Assembly (NCBI GenBank): GCA_037189665.1 | Contig: JBBCIV010000042.1 | Span: 1-49,578, forward strand | Length of the DNA stretch: 49,578 nucleotides | Source: BPJO01 sp037189665 | GTDB lineage: Bacteria > Planctomycetota > Phycisphaerae > Tepidisphaerales > Tepidisphaeraceae | Direction of reading: 5' to 3' | Shown here: in pieces, positions 1 to 8,178 of the stretch | Layout of the letters: each line of letters begins with the position of its first letter | How positions within the stretch are numbered: the first letter of the stretch is position 1 | Notes under the pieces: model-generated | Told to the model about the DNA's origin: nothing | What the model saw: only the letters and a program-made list of their open reading frames with translations | Database searches by the model: none | Program-made: the position numbers and the translations under genes

Positions 1-907
1 CCGCCAGCGCGTTTTCCGAATTCGAGGCCACGACCGTCGCTTCCGGCCGGGCGATGGCGATGTGATGCGTCGCCACCCGACGAAGCTTAATCTGTCCGAA
101 CTGCGCGGTCTCAAGCACCGGCGATTCACGTTCGCCGACGATGTCCAGCGGCAGGTGAGGCGCGATCCACGATCCGCCGACGCTCAGGTCATGCGCGAGC
201 ACCAGCAGGGTCGCCCCGCCTCTGACGTGCGACAGCAGCGCGTCGCGCTGGACGGAGTCCAGCTTGTCGAGGGATTCCTGATCGATGGTGACGATGCGAC
301 AGGCGTCGAAAGAGGTATCGCGCCGCATGGCCTGTTCCGGCGAGAGGGGTGAACCCGGCGTCACCGGGTAGCCGGCACCGGCCTGAAGCGCACCGGCAAA
401 GTCGGCAACCTCATCGAGTTCGCTGTTGGAGGGAACGTCCACGATCGAGGCGAGCAGCACGCCGGGCAGGCCGGTGTGGTCACCGCTGGAGGATTTGGTG
501 TCCGCCTGGGCGAGCAATTCCTGGCGGGCAAGTTCAGCGCCGTCCGCGCTGCGCCAGAAGAACAGCGCGATGGGCTTGGCCCGGTCCGTCTGGCGGGCGT
601 TAGGATCGGGCACGGGAAAGCTGGCGAGCATCGGAACGCGAACCAACGACCGCGCCGGCACGTAAACCGGCCGAACGAGTTGGTAGGTGCCCGCAGGAGT
701 CTGCATGTCGGTGATGACACTGCCATCCACCGGCTGAGAGGTCTCATTCCGAAGCGTCAACTGCAACGCCAGCCAACGCCCCGGCGAATAGGTCGGGCCC
801 GTCGCAATTGTTGCGTAAAGTTGCCGTTCTGATTGTGCCAACGCCACGTCGGCACCATAGATGAGCAGCAGCAGCACGACGCAGAAGTGAACCAAGTATC
901 GCGTCAA
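1..907 (-). CDS. Secreted or membrane-anchored protein of unknown function, C-terminus cut by window edge
   Basis: An open frame of 302 codons runs off the left edge. I chose the TTG start at 907 because a GGAGG sits four bases upstream (912-916), and because the next residues form a signal peptide or anchor: a short TRYLVHF start, then a VVLLLLIYGADVALA hydrophobic run. The first half of the mature part looks like a beta-sandwich (SPGRWLALQLTLRN...PVDGSV). The second half reads like an alpha/beta domain, with DACRIVTIDQESLDKLDSVQ followed by LLSHVRGGATLLVLAHD, reminiscent of the glutamine-amidotransferase-like fold of periplasmic planctomycete proteins. I do not recognise a named family. It is the only minus-strand gene before the terminator at 1021-1057 and probably has its own promoter. 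Confidence 0.75.
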   Translation of the reverse strand, partial: MTRYLVHFCVVLLLLIYGADVALAQSERQLYATIATGPTYSPGRWLALQLTLRNETSQPVDGSVITDMQTPAGTYQLVRPVYVPARSLVRVPMLASFPVPDPNARQTDRAKPIALFFWRSADGAELARQELLAQADTKSSSGDHTGLPGVLLASIVDVPSNSELDEVADFAGALQAGAGYPVTPGSPLSPEQAMRRDTSFDACRIVTIDQESLDKLDSVQRDALLSHVRGGATLLVLAHDLSVGGSWIAPHLPLDIVGERESPVLETAQFGQIKLRRVATHHIAIARPEATVVASNSENALA

Positions 908-1020
908 ACAGCCTCCGGCCAAATCCAAATGGGATGCGAAGACTATTAATTAAAGTGAGATAAGGCAAGCCTTTGGGCGAAAACGAACAGCACCGGGAGC
1001 CGGGCGACCCAAGGCAACCC

Positions 1021-1057
1021 AAAAAAGAAGACACCGGGTATTACCCACGGTGTCTTC
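1021..1057 (-). terminator. Rho-independent terminator, minus strand
   Basis: A perfect 10-bp stem (GAAGACACCG at 1027-1036 with CGGTGTCTTC at 1048-1057) is followed on the minus strand by six T residues (1021-1026). It lies 219 bp past the end of the acyltransferase gene and 114 bp before the start of the next minus-strand gene. It could end the plsC transcript, act as an attenuator, or end a separate short RNA. Confidence 0.8.
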
Positions 1058-1101
1058 CGGAGGGGAGAAAATGCGCCGTTGCGCTAAGCTTCTAAGTTAC
1101 C
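1021..1101 (-). ncRNA. Candidate small RNA with C-rich linker and terminator hairpin
   Basis: On the minus strand a sigma70-like promoter (TTGACT at 1130-1135, 16-bp spacer, TAAGAT at 1108-1113) would start a transcript of about 80 nt that ends at the strong terminator at 1021-1057. Between them lie a small GCGC-AACG-GCGC hairpin and an unpaired CU-rich stretch (TTTTCTCCCCTCC) complementary to Shine-Dalgarno sequences, the usual architecture of a trans-acting sRNA. No known RNA family is recognised. The rest of the 908-1275 gap holds no gene that I can support. Confidence 0.35.
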
Positions 1102-1275
1102 CATTTTATCTTATCGGCAGACTCGTAAAAGTCAAACCGTAGTCTCAAATGTCACAACCCTGTCCTGTTTAATCCATCGACCGGCACAATCGCAAAACTT
1201 CAGCCATTTTTGCACAGTTATGCAGCAACTGTCCACAAAAGGTTCATTTAAAACGGGTTATATCGTCACCAAATA

Positions 1276-1911
1276 TCATGTTGAGCCCTGAATCAGTCGC
1301 GAAATAGCGTCGAATAGCGTCTGCGTCGGCGCGCCCAGATCGCGGGTTTTCCCAAAGCGACTCGACAGGTTGATCGGCTCGCCAACGCGCATTTTCACCT
1401 GTTGTGGAGCGAGCACCGCCCTCACCATCGGCCGGCGGAACGTGGTGCCGAACTGATAGATCGGCGTCACGGGCGCGCCGCTCCTCAGCGCGATCAGCGC
1501 CGCGCCGGTTTCAAACGGCAACAACTGCCGCTGCTTCGCGATCCGGCCTTCGGGAAACATTCCCAGCACTCGCCCCGCGTCCAACGCCCGCAGCGCCGCC
1601 CGCAAGGCGGACGAATCCTTCCCGTCGCGCGAGACCGGGATAATGCGGATCGCGTCCCATAACCACTGCAGCGCGCGGATCTCAAAGTATTCCTTCGCCA
1701 TCATCCACACGATCGGCCGATGCACGACCGACTGCACCAGCAGCGGATCGAGGCTGGAAATATGATTGCTGACCAGGATTGCCGGCCCGGATCGGGGAAG
1801 GCGAAGCTCCCCTTCGACATCGACGTGGTGATAAACGCGCGAGAACGCGCGGTTGACCGCGTGCAGCAGGCGAATTTTGCAGCTCGTTTCAAACCCGTCC
1901 GGCGATGCCAT
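1276..1911 (-). CDS. 1-acyl-sn-glycerol-3-phosphate acyltransferase family protein (PlsC-like)
   Basis: This is a 211-residue protein of the PlsC/LPLAT family, which transfers acyl chains to lysophosphatidic acid or related lysolipids at the inner face of the membrane. The catalytic motif NHxxxxD is present (N49-H50...D55) and the substrate-binding block FPEGR lies at residues 119-123. A further conserved block RIIPVSRDGKD is near 89-99. The length matches the short, single-domain members. It is divergent from the membrane protein at 2008 with a 96-bp gap that holds both promoters. The exact acceptor cannot be told from sequence; lysophosphatidate is the default. Confidence 0.88.
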   Translation of the reverse strand: MASPDGFETSCKIRLLHAVNRAFSRVYHHVDVEGELRLPRSGPAILVSNHISSLDPLLVQSVVHRPIVWMMAKEYFEIRALQWLWDAIRIIPVSRDGKDSSALRAALRALDAGRVLGMFPEGRIAKQRQLLPFETGAALIALRSGAPVTPIYQFGTTFRRPMVRAVLAPQQVKMRVGEPINLSSRFGKTRDLGAPTQTLFDAISRLIQGST

Positions 1912-2007
1912 ACGCCCCTATATACCCGCGAATGGCCGCGTGGCGTCAATTGGCGAAGGCGGGCGATCGGGTGTGATCTACATCGCCAGCGGGTTACAAT
2001 CGTGAGC

Positions 2008-2577
2008 ATGGACCTGTCCAAACTGCCGAAGCTTTCGGAATCGCCCGCCCCGCCGCCTGCGACGCCTGCCGAGCCGGCAGTGCCAGTGCAAACGCGCGAG
2101 CCGGCGCGCATGTCGTATTTCGAAACGGGGATCGACGTGCTGATCTCGCTGGCGGTGGGCGCGATCTTCCTCATGCTCGGCGCTCCATATGGCGGCTGGC
2201 TGATCGCCACGATGAACGGCGAGGTCTACGACACCACTTTCACCTGGACCGGCGGCCCGAACGACGGAAAGATCGTCGAGCTGTTCGAACTTCGGGGCGG
2301 CACGGGCTGGCTTTACATGGGCCATTGGGTGCTCGGCGCGGCGCTGGCGATCGAGGCATTTCTGATGGCGCTGGCGGCGATGTCGCCCCGGCTGCGCAAG
2401 CCGCTGATCGTGTTGGCGCTGCTCCTGTGCATAGGCGGCGCGATCGCGAACGTGGTGGCGGTGGTCATGCAGATCAAGATGGGCTTCAATCAGCCGATCC
2501 TGTCAGTCGTCGCCGTCCTGGTTGGCGGCGTGATCGCGTTCTTCCACGGGCGGCATCTTGTTGAATCGCGCGGATGA
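2008..2577 (+). CDS. Four-helix membrane protein of unknown function
   Basis: This is a 189-residue integral membrane protein. A proline-rich cytoplasmic N-terminus (residues 1-35, PAPPPATPAEPAVPV) is followed by four hydrophobic segments near 42-62, 100-122, 128-150 and 157-175. A polar loop between the first two (DTTFTWTGGPNDGKIVELFE) probably faces outward. I chose the ATG at 2008 because the frame upstream, although open, is the antisense of the acyltransferase gene; GTG at 2002 is an alternative. No family is recognised. A plus-strand terminator follows at 2692-2715. Confidence 0.75.
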   Translation: MDLSKLPKLSESPAPPPATPAEPAVPVQTREPARMSYFETGIDVLISLAVGAIFLMLGAPYGGWLIATMNGEVYDTTFTWTGGPNDGKIVELFELRGGTGWLYMGHWVLGAALAIEAFLMALAAMSPRLRKPLIVLALLLCIGGAIANVVAVVMQIKMGFNQPILSVVAVLVGGVIAFFHGRHLVESRG

Positions 2578-2626
2578 TTTTTTCCGCGGCCCAGCAGGCG
2601 AATCTTTTCGCCAAACCAGAGCGCGC

Positions 2627-2663
2627 AAAAAAACTCCGAGGAGCGGGGAAGTTCTCCTCGGAG
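2627..2663 (-). terminator. Rho-independent terminator, minus strand
   Basis: A perfect 10-bp stem (CTCCGAGGAG at 2634-2643 with CTCCTCGGAG at 2654-2663) is followed on the minus strand by seven T residues (2627-2633). It serves the mutarotase-like gene ending at 2868 or a separate short RNA. Confidence 0.8.
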
Positions 2664-2691
2664 CTCAGGGGGGGGTAGGGAATCGTAAATT

Positions 2692-2715
2692 CGGGCCTCT
2701 GCCCGGGTTTTTGTT
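2692..2715 (+). terminator. Terminator, plus strand
   Basis: A CGGGC-CTCT-GCCCG hairpin (2692-2705) is followed by GGTTTTTGTTTT. It lies 115 bp past the stop of the four-helix membrane protein and would end that transcript. Confidence 0.6.
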
Positions 2716-2867
2716 TTCCTTAGTGACGCCGTCGCATCTACAGACATTACGACAGCGCCAGACGTTTGTTGATAAATCCTACGCACAAAAAGTAAGCGTT
2801 AGATGTGATTATAAAAATCGTCATGAAGTTGAATCGCCTGCGCGCTCGCGCAGCCGCGCCCGGACGG

Positions 2868-3734
2868 TTATTGTCCGGCGACAGTCATGACCGTGCGCCA
2901 TTGGGCGCGGCCCATCGGTTCGATACGCGCGGCAGAATCATCTTCGATGCCGGCGTGAACTAAATCCGATCTTGCGGTCGTAGGCTCCACCGCAAGGTGC
3001 CGCTGCGACTGCCATCCGCCGGTGTTGATCCAGATGCCCCAGTAGGCGCTCGGGCCTGATTCGGGCGCGTACTGGATGGTGAGCGATCGCTTGCGTTCCG
3101 GATATCGCAGGATCGCCGGGCGAGCAATCGGCGCCTCTGAGTAGACCTTCCATCCGCGTCCAGCCGGAAGATTATCGTAACGATCGAACGCCACCTGATC
3201 GTCCAGCGTCGGCCACGATGCGCCTCCGGCAAGCTTCAGTGACGCCCCGAAATCGAGCTCTACCGGCGATACCACCGAAAACAACGCGTGCTGCGCCCAG
3301 CAGAAACGAAACTCAAACGGCGCCAGGTTCATCAGCGTGTATTCCGCGATGATCGAGCGGCCGTCGAGAAACAGCTTTCGCGTCAGCCGGTAACCGAACC
3401 GCAGGCCGTGCCAGACCGTGGTGATGCCGTCGCGCGTCGGCACGGCGGTGGTCGGGAGAGGCCAGATCTCGCCATGATCAGGGACGATCACCCCTTCATA
3501 GGGGTGCAGCGGATACGGCCCCTGCCCGATCGCGGGGAAGCACTCGTCCCAGCCGGCGTACCACGCGTCGTCGTAACGCATGTCGTACTGACATCGCGTG
3601 GGCAGTTCCGACGGGTAGGTGAACAGCAGTTCGTAGTTGTCCTGCTTATCGACGATCGACGACACCTTCCCGCCGAACTGAGGCCAGACGTCAAGGCGGA
3701 GGTAGTCGTTCTCGATGGTGACGGGCTGGGACAT
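2868..3734 (-). CDS. Galactose-mutarotase-like (aldose 1-epimerase superfamily) protein
   Basis: This 288-residue protein looks like an all-beta member of the galactose mutarotase / aldose-epimerase superfamily. The start is typical (VTIENDYLRLDVWPQFGGKVSSIVDKQ), as is the mid-protein acidic and aromatic block (YDDAWYAGWDECFPAIG, residues 53-69) and the PDHGEIWPLP block near 84-93. There is no signal peptide, so it acts in the cytoplasm. The start at 3734 is preferred over an upstream ATG because the family begins directly with the MSQPVTIEND strand. Substrate is unknown; it may be an epimerase or a related sugar-binding enzyme. Confidence 0.7.
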   Translation of the reverse strand: MSQPVTIENDYLRLDVWPQFGGKVSSIVDKQDNYELLFTYPSELPTRCQYDMRYDDAWYAGWDECFPAIGQGPYPLHPYEGVIVPDHGEIWPLPTTAVPTRDGITTVWHGLRFGYRLTRKLFLDGRSIIAEYTLMNLAPFEFRFCWAQHALFSVVSPVELDFGASLKLAGGASWPTLDDQVAFDRYDNLPAGRGWKVYSEAPIARPAILRYPERKRSLTIQYAPESGPSAYWGIWINTGGWQSQRHLAVEPTTARSDLVHAGIEDDSAARIEPMGRAQWRTVMTVAGQ

Positions 3735-3799
3735 GACGCACGTGAGTGTATCGCGCAGGCGCGGCCAATGCGCCTGCATGTGATCCCGCTACGATGGAT

Positions 3800-5389
3800 T
3801 TATTTCGCGGCGGGCAACGTGGCGGGTTGCGTGGCAGCAGCAGGATCGCTGCCGGCCGCGGGCAACGTCGCCGGCCGGGTGGCGGGCGCGGGGACGGGCT
3901 CTTCGGTGATCGTCGGGACGGGCGACGGTACGATCGGCCTCTCGACCTCCCCCGCGAAGGGCAGCGGCGCATCATCGTCATCGTCGCCAATGCCGGTCGA
4001 TTCCTTCAACGCAACGGACGGCTCGTTGCGGACGACGATCAGCACATCCATCTTCACGTTCGCATCGACAGGCCGCGTAGTGGAAACCCCATTCGCGCCA
4101 GCGTTCTCCGCGGCAGCGTGAGCCGCATCGGTATCCGCGGGCGAAGGCGCGGCGGGCGGCACTGCCGCACCGTTGAGTTCCAGGTCTTCCCTGGCGGGCG
4201 GCGTCGGAAGCTTCTGCTGCTGGCCGTAGTTCTGCTTCAGATCAGGATGCGCCTGCTGGGCTGCGGCCTGGTTCGGCGGGTTTTCCTGTTGTTGCTGCGG
4301 GACGGAAGCCTGCTGGTATTCGGGGTAGAGTTCGGCGTTGGAGTACACGCGCGCCTGCTGCCGCAGGCCGCGCTGGGTGTTGATGACCCGGTTCAGCTTC
4401 TCCGCGTCCTGCGGCGACACATTGCGGACGACGAGGTACTGCTCGCCATCGGCGCTGGCCTTGGCCTTCTCGTTCACCCGCTGCACCATCGCCCCGATCG
4501 CCTGCGGCGGAACGACCTGGCTTTTGACGTTGAAGTTCTGGCTCTCGGTGGAACTCAGCACCATTCGCTCGTCGAGCGACAGAGTCGACTTGGCGATGTC
4601 AGGACGGACAGGATGAAATTCATACGCGTTCTGCCCGAGATAGCCCGCCAGCAGGTTCTGGGTGATCATCGGGTCGTCGGTCGCGACGACGATCGCGCTG
4701 CCGTTGTTCAGCGCCAACGGCGACCCGCCAGCGGGCGGCGCGCTGATCGCCGCAAGCCGGCGCGCCTCCTCGGCGCGGCTCGCCTCGATCTCGGCGACGG
4801 CTTTATCGACGAAATCCTCACCTCGGTTCGCATCGGTCGCGGCCGTGACGGGCGAAGGCTCGCCCCTCTTTTCGGCCAGCGTTACATCCCGGGCCAGCAG
4901 GCCTTCCCGCGCCCCTTCCGCCACGGCAGGAGCGGGCGAATCGTCCTTCTCATCCAACGCCAGATCAGGGGCCGTAGGCAAGTTCTGAACCGAAGGCGGA
5001 GCGATGACGATCTGCTCGCGATTCAGCGCCCCGCCCGGCAACACTGAATACACCAGCACGCCCAGGCCCGTCGTCAGCAGCAGCATCGCCGCGATCGCGC
5101 TCCACTGCGGCCACCGGTTGATCCGCAGCGCCTCGGCGGCGTCTTCCACGTTCTCCAGAAGCGCCTGACGCTCCAGGTGCGACTGAAGGTGATCCAGGAT
5201 CTCCGCCGGCGCTCGCTCGCGCGGCAGGCCCGCGATCTGCGATTTGTGCCCGCGCAACTCCTCGATCATCTGCCGATGCGCCGGATTCGCGGCCAGATAC
5301 TTTTCGATCTCCGCGCGATCGCCCTCGGGCAGCTCACCGTCGATGTAAGCGGCCAAGCGGGATTCGATTTGTTCAGTTCCGTTCGACAT
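3800..5389 (-). CDS. Anti-sigma factor, single-pass membrane protein with long extracytoplasmic part
   Basis: This is a 529-residue protein. Residues 1-60 resemble the N-terminal anti-sigma domain (RLAAYIDGELPEGDRAEIEKYLAANPAHRQMIEELR), but the HxxxCxxC zinc ligands of the ZAS type are absent. One membrane helix lies near 95-117 (WSAIAAMLLLTTGLGVLVYSVL). The roughly 410-residue outer part is rich in Ala, Pro and Gln, has a Q-rich stretch, and ends in Pro/Ala/Thr repeats (PATRPATLPAAG, TQPATLPAAK). The gene lies 83 bp downstream of the ECF sigma gene, the normal order for a sigma and its membrane regulator. The outer part probably senses an envelope signal; what it senses is unknown. Confidence 0.8.
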   Translation of the reverse strand: MSNGTEQIESRLAAYIDGELPEGDRAEIEKYLAANPAHRQMIEELRGHKSQIAGLPRERAPAEILDHLQSHLERQALLENVEDAAEALRINRWPQWSAIAAMLLLTTGLGVLVYSVLPGGALNREQIVIAPPSVQNLPTAPDLALDEKDDSPAPAVAEGAREGLLARDVTLAEKRGEPSPVTAATDANRGEDFVDKAVAEIEASRAEEARRLAAISAPPAGGSPLALNNGSAIVVATDDPMITQNLLAGYLGQNAYEFHPVRPDIAKSTLSLDERMVLSSTESQNFNVKSQVVPPQAIGAMVQRVNEKAKASADGEQYLVVRNVSPQDAEKLNRVINTQRGLRQQARVYSNAELYPEYQQASVPQQQQENPPNQAAAQQAHPDLKQNYGQQQKLPTPPAREDLELNGAAVPPAAPSPADTDAAHAAAENAGANGVSTTRPVDANVKMDVLIVVRNEPSVALKESTGIGDDDDDAPLPFAGEVERPIVPSPVPTITEEPVPAPATRPATLPAAGSDPAAATQPATLPAAK

Positions 5390-5472
5390 AAAAATCTCGA
5401 GGGGTCAGGCGACAGGAGACAGTAGGGTTCGACGATACAAGTCCAACATCCTGCTCACCTCGTCCAGTTCTC

Positions 5473-6165
5473 TCATTGCCTCACCTGTTTTCCGTCTCCC
5501 TTCGCACTTCCCGCCACCAACTGCTCCCTCAGCGCCAATCTCGCCCTGAACAGCCGACTCTTGAGCGTTCCCAGCGGCACGTTGAGCGTGTCGGCCATCT
5601 GCTGGTAGTCCATCTCCTCGACGTCGCGCATCACGAGGATCGCGCGGTACTCGGCGTCGAGCCGGCCCATCGCGGCGATGAGTTGCTCGGCCTGCTCGCG
5701 CCGTTCCATCGCCGCGGATGGCGATGGCTGGCCATCGCGTGACAGCCGGTCGATCAAGCCCGATTCCTGCTCGGACGATCCGTGCGACCCGCCGCTTTGC
5801 GGCGCGTCGAGCGAGAACGTCCGCCGGCGTTGGACTTTGCGCAGATGGCTGATCGCCAGGTTCACGCCGATGCGGAACATCCACGTGTACGGCTGGGCCT
5901 CGCCGCGGAACGTTTCGATCTTGGTCAGCGCCTTGACGAACGTCTCCTGCGTGAGCTCGCGCGCCTCCTCGCGATCGCCGACCACGCGGACGATGGCGTT
6001 GTACAGCCGGTCCTGCAGCCGGATCGCGAGCTGTCCGAACGCGCCTCGGTCGCCGGTCTGCGCCCTGCGGAACAGATCGACCTCCCGAGAATCATCCGCC
6101 TGCGGCGCGATCCGCATGGACGACGTCGCGGACGTAGCTTCGAAACTCCCGCTCACACTCGACAT
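5473..6165 (-). CDS. ECF-family RNA polymerase sigma factor
   Basis: This is a 230-residue sigma70 group 4 protein. Region 2 lies at about 30-100, with GDREEARELTQETFVKAL and the promoter-melting end YTWMFRIGVNLAISHLRK. Region 4 lies at about 160-215, with the helix-turn-helix MDYQQMADTLNVPLGTLKSRLFRAR. A charged linker separates them. The start at 6165 has a GGAG about ten bases upstream; an ATG at 6117 is a possible alternative. It is followed by the anti-sigma gene on the same strand, so the two are probably cotranscribed and the system autoregulated. Confidence 0.93.
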   Translation of the reverse strand: MSSVSGSFEATSATSSMRIAPQADDSREVDLFRRAQTGDRGAFGQLAIRLQDRLYNAIVRVVGDREEARELTQETFVKALTKIETFRGEAQPYTWMFRIGVNLAISHLRKVQRRRTFSLDAPQSGGSHGSSEQESGLIDRLSRDGQPSPSAAMERREQAEQLIAAMGRLDAEYRAILVMRDVEEMDYQQMADTLNVPLGTLKSRLFRARLALREQLVAGSAKGDGKQVRQ

Positions 6166-6438
6166 GGGGTTAGACGCTCCGAGCGCCGAAAAGTTCCAGG
6201 ACAACCGGCGGGCACACGCGATCCATCGCGCACACTTCCCGATCAAACCTACGGTTTTACCCGTGGGTCCGATAACGATCAATCGAAAACACGCCTCCAA
6301 ACGATGCCGTTCGTTCGGCTTGCGTCCCTCCTTAATCCAGACGACGGCCGTCTCCGCGGCGCTCGTCATCGCTGTGAAAAACGCGGCCAGTTGCGGGAGC
6401 GGCACAACGCACGCCCCTCCATATAGACCGGGCGCGCT

Positions 6439-6462
6439 GCGCGTTTGTCGTGACAAAAGCGC
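6439..6462. promoter_or_regulatory. 11-bp dyad in the sigma factor / ubiD intergenic region
   Basis: GCGCGTTTGTC (6439-6449) and GACAAAAGCGC (6452-6462) form an 11-bp inverted repeat with one mismatch and a 2-bp centre, like a dimeric repressor site. It lies in the 417-bp divergent gap 6166-6582 between the ECF sigma gene and ubiD, just before a T-rich run (6476-6500). I see no gene in this gap. Confidence 0.35.
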
Positions 6463-6582
6463 AACACTTCGCGAATTTTTTTGAATGTTTTTCCCCCTGC
6501 ACCTCGCGCTTCACGAGAAGTGAAAGCTGCGTGAACGCCGGGGGGGCTTTGGTCTGGCGCGGTCTGTGCGTAGGATTCGCGC

Positions 6583-8148
6583 ATGGCCTTCCCGACGCTC
6601 CGCGACTTCGTTCAGCACCTCGAAAAACACAACGAGCTGGCACGCGTAAAAGTGCCCGCCGACCCCGTGCTGGAGATTACCGAGATCGCCGACCGGGTGA
6701 TGAAGTCTCCCGCGCCGCACGGCGCAAGCGAGCGCGACCAGCACCCCGCCGCCAGGCTCGGCGGCAAGGCGTTGCTGTTCGAGAAGCCGGTCGGGGCGGA
6801 CATCCCCGTCGCGATCAACACGTTCGGCAGCTACTGGCGGGTGTGCCAGGCGCTGGGCTGCAACTCGCTCGACGATCTGGCCGACCGCGTCCAGCAGCTC
6901 ATCAAGCCCGAGATGCCTACCTCGCTCATCGACAAGATGAAAAAGGGCATGGACCTGATCAAGCTCGCCAGCTTTCCGCCCAAAAGCGTGAAGACGGGCA
7001 TCTGCCAGCAGGTGGTGTTGGAAGGCGACAAGGCGGATCTGACGAAGCTGCCCGCGCTACAATGCTGGCCGATGGACGGAGACCTGCGCAGCGATCAGGT
7101 CTTCGATCCCAAAGCCGCCCTTGCCGCCGCCGAACGGCAAACCGGCACCGGCCGCTATTTCACGCTCGGCGGCATCTACACCAAACATCCTGAAACTGGC
7201 ACGCGCAACGTCGGCATGTATCGCGTTCAGATCCACGGGCCGCGCACGTGCGCGATGCACTGGCACGTGCACCACGACGGCGCGCGGCACTTCCGCGCTT
7301 ACAAGGCCCGCAACGAACGCATGCCGCTGGCGATCGTGCTGGGCGGCGAATCGGTCCTCCCCTACGCCGCCACCGCCCCGCTGCCGCCGGGCGTGGAAGA
7401 GTTGCTGTTCGCCGGATTTCTGAACAACCGCGGCATCGAACTCGTGCCATGCAAGACGATCGAACTCGAGGTGCCTGCCAACGCCGAGATCGTCATCGAG
7501 GGTTACGTCGATCCCGACCAAACCCTCATGGAAGGCCCCTTCGGCGATCACACCGGCTTTTACTCGCTGGCGGACGTCTACCCGCAGTTCAACGTCACCG
7601 CCATCACCACCCGCGCCGACCCGATCTTCCCCGCCACCATCGTCGGCAAGCCACCGATGGAGGATTACTACCTCGGCAAGGCCACCGAGCGCATCTTCCT
7701 GCCGCTGCTGAAAATGCTGGTGCCGGACATCGTCGACTACGCCCTTCCCATCTCCGGCGTATTCCACAACGCGGCGTTCATCAAAATCCGCAAGGAATAC
7801 CCGCAACAGGCCCGTCGCGTGATGCACGCGATCTGGGGCGCGGGCCAGATGAGCTTCACGAAGTTTCTCGTCATCGTCGACGAACACGTCGACGTCCACG
7901 ACGAACAGCAGGTGCTGTTCCACCTGTTTGCCAACGTCGACCCGCTGCGGGATGTGGAAACGGTGAAAGGCCCGGTCGACATTCTCGACCACGCCAGCAT
8001 CGAATACGGCTGGGGCGGCAAGATCGGCTTCGACGCGACGAAAAAGCTCTCCGGCGAAGGCCAGGTCCGCGCGTGGCCGCGGGAACTGGAGATGAGCGAG
8101 GCGATCAAGAAGCGCGTGAACGAGCGGTGGCGGGAGTACGGGCTGTAA
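6583..8148 (+). CDS. UbiD-family decarboxylase
   Basis: This is a 521-residue UbiD-family (de)carboxylase, enzymes that use prenylated FMN to decarboxylate aromatic or unsaturated acids. The length is normal for the family. Visible family blocks are ITEIADR (about 28-34), the cofactor/substrate region MHWHVHHDGARHFRAY (about 225-240), EGPFGDHTGFYSL (about 316-328) and PPMEDYYLGKATERIFLPLL (about 350-370). In ubiquinone makers it is UbiD. In organisms using the futalosine menaquinone route a UbiD homologue acts in that pathway, which is equally possible here. No ubiX partner is in the window. The gene stands alone on the plus strand. Confidence 0.9.
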   Translation: MAFPTLRDFVQHLEKHNELARVKVPADPVLEITEIADRVMKSPAPHGASERDQHPAARLGGKALLFEKPVGADIPVAINTFGSYWRVCQALGCNSLDDLADRVQQLIKPEMPTSLIDKMKKGMDLIKLASFPPKSVKTGICQQVVLEGDKADLTKLPALQCWPMDGDLRSDQVFDPKAALAAAERQTGTGRYFTLGGIYTKHPETGTRNVGMYRVQIHGPRTCAMHWHVHHDGARHFRAYKARNERMPLAIVLGGESVLPYAATAPLPPGVEELLFAGFLNNRGIELVPCKTIELEVPANAEIVIEGYVDPDQTLMEGPFGDHTGFYSLADVYPQFNVTAITTRADPIFPATIVGKPPMEDYYLGKATERIFLPLLKMLVPDIVDYALPISGVFHNAAFIKIRKEYPQQARRVMHAIWGAGQMSFTKFLVIVDEHVDVHDEQQVLFHLFANVDPLRDVETVKGPVDILDHASIEYGWGGKIGFDATKKLSGEGQVRAWPRELEMSEAIKKRVNERWREYGL

Positions 8149-8178
8149 ATCACTTCCACACTCTGAGCACCGCCATCG

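Larger units (their letters stand above)
2627..2802 (-). ncRNA. Possible small RNA or long 3' UTR with C8 tract
   Basis: A minus-strand TATAAT (2808-2813) could start a transcript of about 175 nt that ends at the terminator at 2627-2663. It contains eight consecutive C residues (2668-2675 read on the minus strand) directly before the terminator, the same layout as the candidate at 1021-1101. No good -35 box is visible, so this may simply be the 3' UTR of the gene ending at 2868. Confidence 0.2.

Noticed and set aside
2490..2786. 98-codon minus-strand frame across the convergent gap
   Set aside because: It runs through two terminator hairpins and into the antisense of the membrane protein gene, with no ribosome site or family signal.
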